Source: Halobaculum magnesiiphilum
GTDB lineage: Archaea > Halobacteriota > Halobacteria > Halobacteriales > Haloferacaceae
NCBI RefSeq assembly: GCF_019823105.1
Contig: NZ_CP081958.1
Coordinates: 2,604,001-2,668,000 of the forward strand
DNA: 64,000 nt
Direction: 5' to 3'
Shown here one piece after another: positions 37,856-46,154 of this stretch (position 1 is its first letter; every line of letters begins with the position of its first letter). The notes beneath the pieces were generated by a model that was given only the letters and a program-made list of their open reading frames with translations, ran no database searches and was not told where the DNA came from. The translations under genes and the position numbers were made by a program.

Positions 37856-37904
37856 TTTTCCGAACCATCGTCGCGAGCGAAGCGAGCGACCGGATTCGGA
37901 AAAT
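37855..37904. repeat. Nested hairpin abutting the tRNA-Phe 3' end
   Basis: Outer stem ATTTTCCGAA (37855-37864)/TTCGGAAAAT (37895-37904) is perfect over 10 bp. It encloses GTCGC-GAGCGAAGCGA-GCGAC (37870-37890), a hairpin whose 11-nt loop is the core also found at 1773, 10597 (complement) and 33962. It begins on the discriminator base of the tRNA. The T-run may end transcription. Confidence 0.75.
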
Positions 37905-38030
37905 CCATCGCGAGTCGATTTGAACACGAACGTCACAGCCCGCGCATCGACGGAGGAGCTGCCGTCCCCGTGAATCCGCTCCCGAATCGGGGATCAACGC
38001 TTTTGCACTGGTCGCCGAGCGTCTGTTCGA

Positions 38031-38459
38031 ATGACCGACGACTCCGACTCCGAACTCGCTCGGCTGAAACGCCCGCTCCTGTACCTGATGAGTCTGCTCT
38101 ACGTCGTGGCAGGCGTGGCGCACTTCCTCGCGCCGGCCCCCTTCGAACGGATCGTCCCCCGGGAGTTGCCCGCGTCGCGCGCGCTCGTATCCCTCTCCGG
38201 GTTCGCCGAGGTCGCGCTCGGGATCGGCGTGCTGATCCCGCGATCGCGCCGGATCTCTGCGAAGGGACTGATCCTGCTCCTGCTGGCTGTGTTCCCGGCG
38301 AACGTCAACATGGCCGTCCGCGACGTGGGCGCGAACCCCCTCCCCGAGCGCGCGGAGGGACTCTACGACGCGGCGCTGTGGATCCGACTCCCGCTCCAGG
38401 GCGTCCTGATCGCGTGGGCGTGGTGGTACGCGCGGGGTGACCCCGGAGCGTCGGCCTGA
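38031..38459 (+). CDS. DoxX-like small membrane protein
   Basis: A 142-residue protein with four hydrophobic segments (LLYLMSLLYVVAGVAHFLAP, SLSGFAEVALGIGVLIP, LILLLLAVFPANVNMAV and a C-terminal one). The H in GVAHF, the GFAEV segment and the PANVNMA motif fit the DoxX/DoxD-like family, which has been tied to redox and oxidative-stress complexes in other organisms. It is monocistronic, 85 bp before the EthD gene. Function here is unknown. Confidence 0.75.
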   Translation: MTDDSDSELARLKRPLLYLMSLLYVVAGVAHFLAPAPFERIVPRELPASRALVSLSGFAEVALGIGVLIPRSRRISAKGLILLLLAVFPANVNMAVRDVGANPLPERAEGLYDAALWIRLPLQGVLIAWAWWYARGDPGASA

Positions 38460-38545
38460 CGCTGTCGCTCGGAGCACCCTCTCAGGCGGGTGGTCGTCCG
38501 GCCCCACGTCTCTTATCACCTCGCTCGCCGAAGGCGAGCCCGACC

Positions 38546-38860
38546 ATGACGAAGCTCGCGATCACCCTCGATCGAGGCGAGGACTGGACGGTCGAGGAGT
38601 TCCGAGAGTACTACCGGGAGGAACACGCGCCCCTCGCGGCCGACCTGCCCGGACTCGAGCGGTACACCGTCTCGTTCCCGGCGGACCCCGAGTCGGCGTC
38701 CTACGACGCGCTCGCGGAGCTGTACTTCCCCGACGACGAGACCATGGCCGCGGCGTTCGACTCCGAACGCGGCCGGGAGGTGACCGCCGACGCCGAGACG
38801 TTCGCCGACATGGATGCCGCCGAGCGCGTCGTCCTCGACGAGGAAGTCGTCGTCGACTGA
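38546..38860 (+). CDS. EthD-family dimeric alpha/beta-barrel protein
   Basis: A 104-residue protein of the EthD family (ferredoxin-like, usually homodimeric). The first strand leads into WTVEEFREYYREEHAPLAADLPGLERYTV, the family's signature with the conserved H in EEHAPLA. Roles in the family range from ether degradation accessory to small-molecule binding. No partner genes are adjacent, so no substrate is proposed. The ATG is at 38546. Confidence 0.8.
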   Translation: MTKLAITLDRGEDWTVEEFREYYREEHAPLAADLPGLERYTVSFPADPESASYDALAELYFPDDETMAAAFDSERGREVTADAETFADMDAAERVVLDEEVVVD

Positions 38861-38988
38861 CCGCGTCGTTCCCCACGAGAGGACCGTCGGCGACGGGAAG
38901 AGACGGATATATCGGGCGGTAGGAACCGACTCGGGGACGATCTCGGCGCCGCGAGTGGGTCGTTCACACGCGCGGCGGCGACTCGGAA

Positions 38989-38997
38989 GGGTTAACC
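38989..38997 (+). promoter_or_regulatory. TATA element of the cold-shock gene
   Basis: GGGTTAACC, palindromic around TTAA, centred 28 bases before ATG 39021; a leaderless transcript is expected. A second AT-rich GATATATC lies at about 38908 with no gene directly behind it. Confidence 0.55.
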
Positions 38998-39020
38998 GTC
39001 GTCCTCCGCTCGTGTCGTGT

Positions 39021-39215
39021 ATGGCAACTGGGAAGGTCGACTTCTTCAACGACACCGGCGGCTACGGATTCATCGAGACTGAGGACGCGGACGAGGACGT
39101 TTTCTTCCACATGGAGGACGTCGGCGGCCCCGACCTGGAGGAAGGTCAGGAGGTCGAGTTCGATATCGAGGAGGCCGAGAAGGGCCCCCGCGCGAAGAAC
39201 CTGCAGCGCCTGTAA
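39021..39215 (+). CDS. cspA: Cold-shock domain protein
   Basis: Single cold-shock domain of 64 residues, an RNA/ssDNA chaperone. RNP1 is GGYGFIE and RNP2 is VFFHMEDV; the opening MATGKVDFFNDTGG is the usual first strand. Compared with E. coli CspA it is very acidic (EDADED, EEGQEVEFDIEEAEKG), as expected at high salt. The shorter start at 39021 fits both the family length and the TATA box. A hairpin and T-tracts follow. Confidence 0.95.
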   Translation: MATGKVDFFNDTGGYGFIETEDADEDVFFHMEDVGGPDLEEGQEVEFDIEEAEKGPRAKNLQRL

Positions 39216-39227
39216 GGCTTCGACGAG

Positions 39228-39264
39228 TCGGTCGCGAGACCGAGCCGCAGTTTTCACCGTTTTT
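39228..39264 (+). terminator. Transcription terminator of cspA
   Basis: Hairpin TCGGTC-GCGA-GACCGA (39228-39243) is followed by T-tracts at 39251-39254 and 39260-39264, 13 bases after the cspA stop. Confidence 0.6.
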
Positions 39265-39489
39265 CACCCGACAGCGAGCGACCGCGCCGCCGTTCGGTTC
39301 GGCCGAACGCGCCGGCGTCGGATCGCTCGCCAGCGGCACAGATGGCGACACCGACGCGTCGCCGGAGGGTCGCCGAAGCGTCGCCGGCGCGACACCGGGA
39401 CATCGCCCGAGGATCGTCGGCGCGTCGCTTATTTCCGCCCGCGCCGAACCCGTCGACGTGAACACGGTTCGGCGACCGTCGCGTCGGCG

Positions 39490-40254
39490 GTGGTCGCGGT
39501 GACGGCGACGACGCTCCACGAGCCGGCCCACCGCGAGGCGCTGTGGGAGCTGGAGGCGGCGTTCGACCGCGGCGACCTGGTTACGCTGTTCGGCACCTGC
39601 ACGGTCGAGTACGACGGCCGCGCCGCCTCCTCGCTGGGGCCGGGCGCCCGCCTGCTCGTGCTCAAGCCGGACGGCTCGGCGCTGGTGCACACCGACGAGG
39701 GGCGCACGCCGGTAAACTGGCAGCCGCCGGGGTGTGAACACCGCGCGGCGGTCCGCGACGGGCGGCTGCGAGTACGCAGCGTGCGTACGTCGCCCGCGGA
39801 GACGCTGGACGTGCGCTTCTCGGCCGTCGACCAGCTCGCCGCCTACGGCGTCACCGGCGGCCGGTCGGTCGAGGTCGTCGGCAGCGAGGCCGACCTCAAG
39901 CGGCGCGTCCTCGACGACCCCGAACTCGTCGAGCCGGGGTTCGAGCCGCTGGCGACCGAGCGAGCGTCCGACGCCGGACCGATCGACGTGTTCGGTCGCG
40001 ACGCCGAGGGGCGGCCGGTCGTCGTGGAACTGAAGCGCCGACGCGTCGGCCCGGACGCGGCCGGCCAACTCGCGCGCTACGTCAACGCCGTCGAACGCGA
40101 GGAGCCCGACGGCACCGAGGTCCGCGGGGTGCTGCTCGCGCCGTCGATCACCGACCGCGCTCGCGACCTGCTCGACGACGAGGGGCTCGAACACGTCGCC
40201 GCGGGGCCGCCCGAGGGCGACGCGGCGGACGACCCCGCCGGCGACGACGCGTGA
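39490..40254 (+). CDS. nucS: Mismatch-specific endonuclease NucS/EndoMS
   Basis: Homodimeric restriction-like nuclease of 254 residues that cuts both strands at mismatches. The N-terminal DNA-binding domain has DLVTLFGTCTVEYDGRAAS and the C-terminal catalytic domain has GRPVVVELKRRRVG, the E-x-K part of the PD-(D/E)xK site, followed by GQLARYV. An in-frame GTG at 39457, 11 codons upstream, is also possible: a CTTATTT TATA-like box lies about 28 bases before it. Present in the same window as MutS and MutL. Confidence 0.93.
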   Translation: MVAVTATTLHEPAHREALWELEAAFDRGDLVTLFGTCTVEYDGRAASSLGPGARLLVLKPDGSALVHTDEGRTPVNWQPPGCEHRAAVRDGRLRVRSVRTSPAETLDVRFSAVDQLAAYGVTGGRSVEVVGSEADLKRRVLDDPELVEPGFEPLATERASDAGPIDVFGRDAEGRPVVVELKRRRVGPDAAGQLARYVNAVEREEPDGTEVRGVLLAPSITDRARDLLDDEGLEHVAAGPPEGDAADDPAGDDA

Positions 40255-40388
40255 CCTGCGAGCCACGGGTGGACACTCGACCGAGGCCGCGTCGGACCGA
40301 TCCGATCGCCCGTGAGGAGCGGCCACACGCGCGGCGGGCGAAACGTAGGCTTTAACCACGCCACCGCCGTCGACTCTGACAAGTAACC

Positions 40389-40919
40389 ATGTCCGACAAG
40401 CCGGCTTCCATGTACCGGAACATCGACAAGCCGTCGTACACGCGACGGGACTACGTCACCGGTATTCCGGGCTCGAAGATCGCACAGCACAACATGGGCG
40501 ACCTCTCCTCCGACCCCGAGGACTACCCCGTTCACATCTCGCTGGTCACCGAGGAGGACGTCCAGATCCGCCACGGCTCGCTTGAGTCGGCGCGCCTGTC
40601 GGCCAACCGCCACCTCATCCGCGAGCTGGGCGAGGGTAACTACAAGATGGTCCTGCGGAAGTTCCCGCACCAGATCCTGCGCGAGAACAAGCAGGCGACC
40701 GGCGCGGGCGCGGACCGCGTCTCCGACGGGATGCGCCAGGCGTTCGGCAAGCCGGTCGGCACCGCAGCCCGCATGGGCGCCGGCGAGACCGTCTTCACGG
40801 CCTACGTCGACGTCGACCAGGCCGACGCCGTGAAGGAGGCGTACCGCCGCGCGTACAACAAGATGTCCCCGCCGTTCCGCGTCGTCGTGGAGAAGGGCGA
40901 GGACCTGCTCGTCCGGTAA
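40389..40919 (+). CDS. rpl10e: Ribosomal protein uL16 (L10e)
   Basis: Large-subunit protein of 176 residues placed near the peptidyl-transferase centre and the 5S rRNA. The archaeal/eukaryotic L10e pattern is clear: [22 protein letters not shown] at the start (key run [14 protein letters not shown]), then [21 protein letters not shown], the functional loop, and [19 protein letters not shown]-like TTTAACC lies about 35 bases upstream. Single gene, not in a ribosomal operon, as usual for L10e in haloarchaea. Confidence 0.96.
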   Translation: MSDKPASMYRNIDKPSYTRRDYVTGIPGSKIAQHNMGDLSSDPEDYPVHISLVTEEDVQIRHGSLESARLSANRHLIRELGEGNYKMVLRKFPHQILRENKQATGAGADRVSDGMRQAFGKPVGTAARMGAGETVFTAYVDVDQADAVKEAYRRAYNKMSPPFRVVVEKGEDLLVR

Positions 40920-41119
40920 CTCGGACGCGTCGCGGTCGGAGCGGTCGTTCTCACCGCGTTCACCGTTCTCATCCTCGCGAGCGACGGCGCCGTCGTCCGC
41001 GACGGCCGGTTTTCCCGTCGACAAACGACAACCCGAATCCGAGTGAAAACGCCGTGCTTCGGCGGCGAAAACGCGAAACTCCGGCAGGTCTTTGGCCCGC
41101 GGGCGAGCATCCACACCAC

Positions 41120-42286
41120 ATGACAGGAGTACGAGTCGCGGGGGTCGGGCTGACGCCGTTCGGCGAGCACGCCGGGCGGACGGGCCGGGACCTGTTCGCG
41201 GAGGCGGCGCTCGCGGCGCTCGACGACGCCGGCGTCGCCGGCGACGACGTGGAGCACCTCAACTACGGCAACTTCATGGGCGCGCTCGCCGAGCGCCAGG
41301 GCCACCAGGCGCCGCTGATGGCCGAGGCCGCGGGGCTGCGCTGTGCGGGCACCCGGTACGAGGAGGCGTGCGCCTCCGCCGGCGTCGCCGTCCGCGAGGC
41401 GGTCCGCGCGGTCCGCTCGGGCGAGAACGACGTGATGCTCGCCGGCGGGATGGAGCGCATGACGAACCTCTCGACGGCGGAGGTGACCGAATCCCTGGCG
41501 GTCGCCGCCGACGAGCTGTTCGAGGTGCGCGCGGGCGTCACCTTCCCCGGCGCGTACGCGCTGATGGCGCGCGCCTACTTCGACGAGTACGGCGGCGGCC
41601 GCGAGGACCTCGCGCACGTGGCCGCGAAGAACCACGCCAACGCCGTGAACAACGAGTACGCGCAGTACCAGCGGGAGATCACCGTCGAGCAGGCGCTCGA
41701 CTCGCCGGCGGTCGCCTCCCCGCTGCACCTGTTCGACGCCTGCCCGATCACCGACGGCGCGAGCGCGCTCGTGCTCGTCTCCGAGGAGTACGCCGAGGAA
41801 CACGATCTGGACGCGCCGGTCGCGATCACCGGGACGGGACAGGGCGGCGACCGCGCCGCGCTCCAGGACCGCACCGACATGGCCCGGACGCCCGCCGCCG
41901 CCGACGCGGCCGCCGAGGCGTACGGCGACGCCGGTGTCGCCAGCGACGAGGTGGACGTGGCGGAGGTCCACGACTGCTTCACCATCGCGGAGGTGATGGC
42001 GCTTGAGGCGCTGGACTTCTTCGACCCCGGCGAGGGGATCGGCGCCGCGCGCCGCGGCGACACCACCCGCGACGGCGACCTCCCGGTGAACCTCTCGGGC
42101 GGGCTGAAGGCGAAGGGCCACCCGGTCGGCGCCACCGGCGGCTCGCAGATCGCCGAGATGACCCGCATCCTGCGCGGCGACCATCCCAACAGCGACGCCG
42201 TGCCCGACGCGACCGTCGGACTGACTCATAACGCCGGCGGGACGGTCGCCAGCGCCGTCGTCCACGTGCTGGAGGTGGCAGAATGA
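41120..42286 (+). CDS. Thiolase-domain protein (acetoacetyl-CoA thiolase type)
   Basis: Thiolase-fold enzyme of 388 residues. The nucleophilic cysteine lies in EEACASAGVAV, the second active-site segment is EVHDCFTIAEV, and GGLKAKGHPVGATG provides the catalytic His. It is coupled by ATGA overlap to a DUF35 zinc-ribbon/OB protein. In archaea such pairs shuttle acetyl or acyl-CoA, in the known case channelling acetoacetyl-CoA to HMG-CoA synthase. HMG-CoA synthase is not adjacent here, so a role in acyl-CoA breakdown with the 43-51 kb genes is also possible. ATG 41120. Confidence 0.88.
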   Translation: MTGVRVAGVGLTPFGEHAGRTGRDLFAEAALAALDDAGVAGDDVEHLNYGNFMGALAERQGHQAPLMAEAAGLRCAGTRYEEACASAGVAVREAVRAVRSGENDVMLAGGMERMTNLSTAEVTESLAVAADELFEVRAGVTFPGAYALMARAYFDEYGGGREDLAHVAAKNHANAVNNEYAQYQREITVEQALDSPAVASPLHLFDACPITDGASALVLVSEEYAEEHDLDAPVAITGTGQGGDRAALQDRTDMARTPAAADAAAEAYGDAGVASDEVDVAEVHDCFTIAEVMALEALDFFDPGEGIGAARRGDTTRDGDLPVNLSGGLKAKGHPVGATGGSQIAEMTRILRGDHPNSDAVPDATVGLTHNAGGTVASAVVHVLEVAE

Positions 42287-42678
42287 GCGACCCGGATCCG
42301 GACGCGCCCGCCGACACGGGCTACGACGAGTGGGCCGACGCGCTCGCCGAGGGCGGTTACTACATCGAGTGTGCGAACGGGCACGGGAACCTCCCGCCGC
42401 GGCGCGTGTGCCCCGACTGCGGGAGCACCGACCTCTCCGAGGAGCCGCTGCCCGACGTCGGCGCGGTCGCGACGTTCTCGGAGGTCCACGTCGCGCCCTC
42501 CGGCTTCGGCGAGGAGCCGCCGTACGTCACCGCTGTCGTCGATTTCGGCCCCGTCCGCGTCACGGGGATCGTCCGGGAGCTGTCGGCCGACGAGATCGAG
42601 ATCGGGACCGCCGTGCGGCCGGACGTGGAGCACAACGACGCGACGGACAAGCGCCTGGTCGTGTTCCGGCCGGCGTAA
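42283..42678 (+). CDS. DUF35 zinc-ribbon/OB-fold partner of thiolase
   Basis: A 131-residue protein with an N-terminal helix (YDEWADALAEGGYYIECANG), a rubredoxin-like zinc ribbon (a lone Cys in IECANG then VCPDCG) and a C-terminal OB fold (ATFSEVHVAPSGFGE onward). In archaeal thiolase-DUF35 complexes the OB domain holds the pantetheine of CoA. Its ATG overlaps the thiolase stop, so the two are surely co-translated. One of the four usual ribbon cysteines is not obvious. Confidence 0.88.
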   Translation: MSDPDPDAPADTGYDEWADALAEGGYYIECANGHGNLPPRRVCPDCGSTDLSEEPLPDVGAVATFSEVHVAPSGFGEEPPYVTAVVDFGPVRVTGIVRELSADEIEIGTAVRPDVEHNDATDKRLVVFRPA

Positions 42679-42762
42679 CCGTCGGGATCGCGTTCGTCCG
42701 TTCCGCCGGATCGCCGACCACCGACCGGGGAACTCAGAACTGATTCCCCGAGGGGAACACCT

Positions 42763-43707
42763 ATGTCGGACAGCGACGCCCGCTCGCTCGTGTCCCTCCG
42801 GAACGCCGTCGGGGTGCCCGATCGGACGAACCGCCGGATCGCGGCCGAGCTGTCGACCCTCACCGCCGCGCTCGTCGGCCTGTCGCTCTGGCAGCGCGCC
42901 GTCTCGGCGGCGTTCGCGTCGTCCCCGCCGTTCGGCGGAGTGCTGGTGGGCGGCCTGGTCGCGGGCGGGGTCTTCGTCGCCGGCGTCGCGGCGTTCGCCG
43001 GCGCGTACGCGTCCGTCCGCGGGATCGGTCCCGGCGTCCGGCTCCCGTCGCGGCGCGATCTGCCGCTCGCGGCGGCCGCGGTCGCCGTTCCCGTCGCCCT
43101 CGTCGCCCTCACCGAACTCGTCGGCACGGTCACCGGCGTCCCGTACAACTCGTTGACGAAGACGTCCGTCGCCGCCGACGCGTCACTGACGCCGGTGGTG
43201 CTGGTGACGGCGGTCGGGGCCGTCGCCGCCGTCCCCGCCCTCGTGATCGTCTGTCACGTTCTCGTCCAGGGGAGCCTCGCACGTGCGGTCGACGACGGCA
43301 CGGCCGTCGTCCTGACGACGCTCGTGGCCGGCTTCGTGCTGGTCGGCGGGACCGGCGGACTGGTCCCCGTCCCCGACACGGGCAAACTCGTCGGCGCGGT
43401 CCTGTTCACGCTCCTCGTAGGGGTCGGGGTGTTCGCGGCCGACCGCGTCGAGCGCGAGCGGGTCAAGTTCCTGGCGTACGTCCCGCTCCTGTCGTTCGGG
43501 GCGGTCGTTCTCCTCTCGGGGGTCGCCGGGATCGGGTCGGTCGCGGGCGGCATGTTCGCGGGCACCCGGCTCGCGGTTCTCGGCGTCGCCGCGTACACGT
43601 ACGACCGCACCGACTCGCTGCTCGTTCCGGCGCTCGCGTACACCTCTCTGCTGGCAGCGGACCGAGCGGTGGTGGTCGTCCTCGAGGCGGGGATGCACAG
43701 CTGGTGA
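42763..43707 (+). CDS. CPBP-like membrane protein with degenerate protease motifs
   Basis: A 314-residue polytopic membrane protein (about eight hydrophobic segments). The C-terminal part aligns by pattern with CPBP/CAAX intramembrane proteases: a motif-1 position reading HVLVQGSLARAV where EExxFRG is expected, and a late YDRTDSLLVPALAYTSLLA where a His normally follows LLxPxLA. Both the catalytic Glu pair and the His are absent, so it should not be a protease. Family placement is by pattern only. Confidence 0.6.
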   Translation: MSDSDARSLVSLRNAVGVPDRTNRRIAAELSTLTAALVGLSLWQRAVSAAFASSPPFGGVLVGGLVAGGVFVAGVAAFAGAYASVRGIGPGVRLPSRRDLPLAAAAVAVPVALVALTELVGTVTGVPYNSLTKTSVAADASLTPVVLVTAVGAVAAVPALVIVCHVLVQGSLARAVDDGTAVVLTTLVAGFVLVGGTGGLVPVPDTGKLVGAVLFTLLVGVGVFAADRVERERVKFLAYVPLLSFGAVVLLSGVAGIGSVAGGMFAGTRLAVLGVAAYTYDRTDSLLVPALAYTSLLAADRAVVVVLEAGMHSW

Positions 43708-43786
43708 GGCCGCCGCGAACCCGGTATCAGCCGTGGCCGACGGACCCGCCGGTGGCTCTCGGGCCAGCGGTCGATGTATCGGGCGG

Positions 43787-44758
43787 CTACGCTCCCTCTC
43801 CCTGCTCGACGGTCACCGTCTCGTCGGGGCGGTCGCCGGCGACGACGCCGACGAACTGCTCGCCGAACTCCACGTGCGGGAGCAACATCGCGTCGTCGAA
43901 CACGACCAGCTCGCAGCCGGCGGCGTCCGCGAGGTCACGCCCCTCGGCGAGCGGCGGGAGGTCGGCCTCCCGTCCCCACACGATCGTCGTCGGCGCCTCC
44001 AGCGCCGCGAGCGCGTCCGCGAGGTCCACGTCGCTGTTCAGGAACCCGGAGACGAACGACGCGGGGGCGAAGCGCGCGTTCTTCTGGTGGGTCGTGCGCC
44101 ACTCGTAGTCGGGCCAGTCGTCGCCGGCCTTCTCGGGGTCCCAGTAGCCGTGGTCGGCGTTGAAGTAGGCGATGGAGGGCTTGGAGGCGAGCAGCCCGAA
44201 GACCGCCTCGCCGACGATCGGCGCCCGGATCAGCTCCCGCACCGCGGTCTTGGGCGGCTCGGGCCCCGCGACCGCGGTCGGGCACACGAGCGTGAGATCG
44301 GCGAGGTCGAGGCCGTCGGCGACGGCGGCGACGTACGCGCCCGTCAGCGACGAGGCGACCACGCGCGGCTCGTCGTACTCCGCGAGGAAGTCGCGGACGA
44401 AGTCCTCGTACAGCGCCGCCGAGTACCGCAGCGGCGGGCGATCGGAGCGCCCGAACCCGGGGAGGTCCGGGGCGACGACGTGGTACTCCTTCGAGAGCGC
44501 GGCGAAGACCTCGCGCCACTCGCCGGCGGAGCCGGCGGCGTTGATCCCGTGAAGGAGGACGAGCGTCTCGTCGTCCCCGTCGCCGGCCTCGGTGTAGGCG
44601 ATGTCCATCCCGCGCCAGCGATAGGTGCGCTGGACGCCGCGAAGCGGCGGTTCGAGCTGACCCGCCTTCGCGCGCAGCGCGCGCGTCGCCGCGACTGTGA
44701 TCCCCGCGCCCAGCGCGACGTACTTGATCGTCGAGGAGAGCTTCGATCGAAGAGTCAT
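43787..44758 (-). CDS. Alpha/beta-hydrolase, membrane-tethered N terminus
   Basis: A 323-residue hydrolase. A hydrophobic N-terminal stretch (about 10-27, TIKYVALGAGITVAATRAL) precedes the fold. The oxyanion-hole motif is LLHGINAAGSAGEWR, the nucleophile elbow is VVASSLTGAYVA (Ser in place of the usual G-x-S-x-G context), and the late His is in LLPHVEFGEQF. An esterase or lipase-like role on acyl or ester substrates would fit the adjoining acyl-CoA genes. It is followed 170 bp away by the kinase gene on the same strand. Substrate unknown. Confidence 0.8.
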   Translation of the reverse strand: MTLRSKLSSTIKYVALGAGITVAATRALRAKAGQLEPPLRGVQRTYRWRGMDIAYTEAGDGDDETLVLLHGINAAGSAGEWREVFAALSKEYHVVAPDLPGFGRSDRPPLRYSAALYEDFVRDFLAEYDEPRVVASSLTGAYVAAVADGLDLADLTLVCPTAVAGPEPPKTAVRELIRAPIVGEAVFGLLASKPSIAYFNADHGYWDPEKAGDDWPDYEWRTTHQKNARFAPASFVSGFLNSDVDLADALAALEAPTTIVWGREADLPPLAEGRDLADAAGCELVVFDDAMLLPHVEFGEQFVGVVAGDRPDETVTVEQGEGA

Positions 44759-44927
44759 GGAGGATCGTAGGACCGCCGTGAACTTAGTTCGCGTGGCAGC
44801 CGACCGACATGGCGGTCCGCGCCGGCGACACGGCGATCGGACCCGCCGGCGACCCGATATCGACTCGACGACGACGCGACGACGACTCCGCGATGGACGG
44901 TCGATCGGTCGGCCGGGTCTCGCGGAG

Positions 44928-45998
44928 TTACAACGGCTCCTCGCCGTCGACGATCCGGAGACACCGCTGTGCCAACGCCGGCACCCGCGTCTCCATCGTC
45001 GGGTACAGGGGGTCGTCGCTGTTGCCCTCCAGGTATCGCCGGTAGAACATCTCCCCGAGGGCGGCGAGCTTGTACACCGCGAGCGTCCGGTAGAAGCGGT
45101 CGTGCTCGTAGGCGATCCCGGTCGCGTCCTCGTAGCGCGTGACGAGGTCTCGGCGGCTCGGGTACCCCTCGCGCTCCATGACCGTCGAGGTGAGTTCCGG
45201 CGTCGCCGGCGCGGGGTCGCCGGGGTCGCGCCAGAAGGAGAGCATCCAGCCCAGGTCCGTGAGCGGGTCGCCAAGCGCCGACAGCTCCCAGTCGAGGACG
45301 GCGACCAGCTCCGGCGGCGTTCCGGGCGCGAACATGACGTTGTCCAGCTTGTAGTCGCCGTGGACGAGCGCGTGCTCGTGGTCGGCTGGGACGTTCGCCT
45401 TCAGCCACTCGGTGACCTCGGCGATCTCGGGCACCTCACGGTCGTCGGCGGTCACCTCGAAGGCCCACTGGAACTGCTTCGCCCAGCGATCCACCTGCCG
45501 CTCGGTGAAGCCCGCGGGGCGGCCGAACTCGCCGAGGCCGACCGCACCGGGGTCGACCGCGTGGATCGCCGCGAGGGCGTCGACCAGCTCCCCCCCGACG
45601 CGACGGCGGTGCTCGGGCGCGGCGAAGCGCTCGGGTTCGTCATCGCGGAGCACGTCGCCCGGAGTGCGCTCCATCACGTAGAAGTCCGAGCCGAGCACGT
45701 CGTGGTCGTCGCACCCGAGCACCGTCTCCGGAAGCGGGACGCCGGTGTCCTGGAGCGCGTCCATCACGCGGTACTCCCGGAGCACGTCGTGGGCGGTCTC
45801 GGCGGTCTCGCCCGGCGGCGGCCGGCGGATCACGAGTTCGCGGTCGCCGTGGGTGACGAACAGGGTCTCGTTGGAGTGGCCCTCCGGGTGGCGGCGCACG
45901 TCGAACTCGTCGGCCGGGTCCAACTCGGCCGCGAGGTACGAGCGGAGGCGCTCGGGGTCGACGAGGCGTCGGACGTACGCCTCGGAGTCGTCGGACAT
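44928..45998 (-). CDS. APH-type phosphotransferase, ACAD10/11 kinase-domain-like
   Basis: Aminoglycoside-phosphotransferase-fold kinase of 356 residues. Its features are VIRRPPPGE (N-lobe Lys replaced by RR context), a catalytic loop VHGDYKLDNVMF and the metal-binding LDWELSALGDPLTDLGW. This pattern is that of the kinase domain of ACAD10/ACAD11 and of bacterial LvaA, which phosphorylate the 4-hydroxyl of 4-hydroxyacyl-CoA, rather than antibiotic kinases. It is divergent, 156 bp apart, from an ACAD11-type dehydrogenase gene, which is the expected partner. Fold certain; substrate inferred. Confidence 0.85.
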   Translation of the reverse strand: MSDDSEAYVRRLVDPERLRSYLAAELDPADEFDVRRHPEGHSNETLFVTHGDRELVIRRPPPGETAETAHDVLREYRVMDALQDTGVPLPETVLGCDDHDVLGSDFYVMERTPGDVLRDDEPERFAAPEHRRRVGGELVDALAAIHAVDPGAVGLGEFGRPAGFTERQVDRWAKQFQWAFEVTADDREVPEIAEVTEWLKANVPADHEHALVHGDYKLDNVMFAPGTPPELVAVLDWELSALGDPLTDLGWMLSFWRDPGDPAPATPELTSTVMEREGYPSRRDLVTRYEDATGIAYEHDRFYRTLAVYKLAALGEMFYRRYLEGNSDDPLYPTMETRVPALAQRCLRIVDGEEPL

Positions 45999-46154
45999 GC
46001 GAGTCGGTTGCACACCGGCCACGAAAAACGCCGGGGGTCGCGAGCGCGCGGCCGTCGCCCCGCCCCGTCGGGCGGTTCGGGTTGACGGTTCGGGCGGGCG
46101 ATTCTGGCGGGCGTTCGGGGGTAGTGTTTTGCCTCGGCGGTCGGACCCCGTGGT

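Noticed and set aside
44928-45998. Aminoglycoside resistance gene
   Set aside because: The APH fold is shared, but motifs and the divergent ACAD neighbour point to acyl-CoA metabolism.
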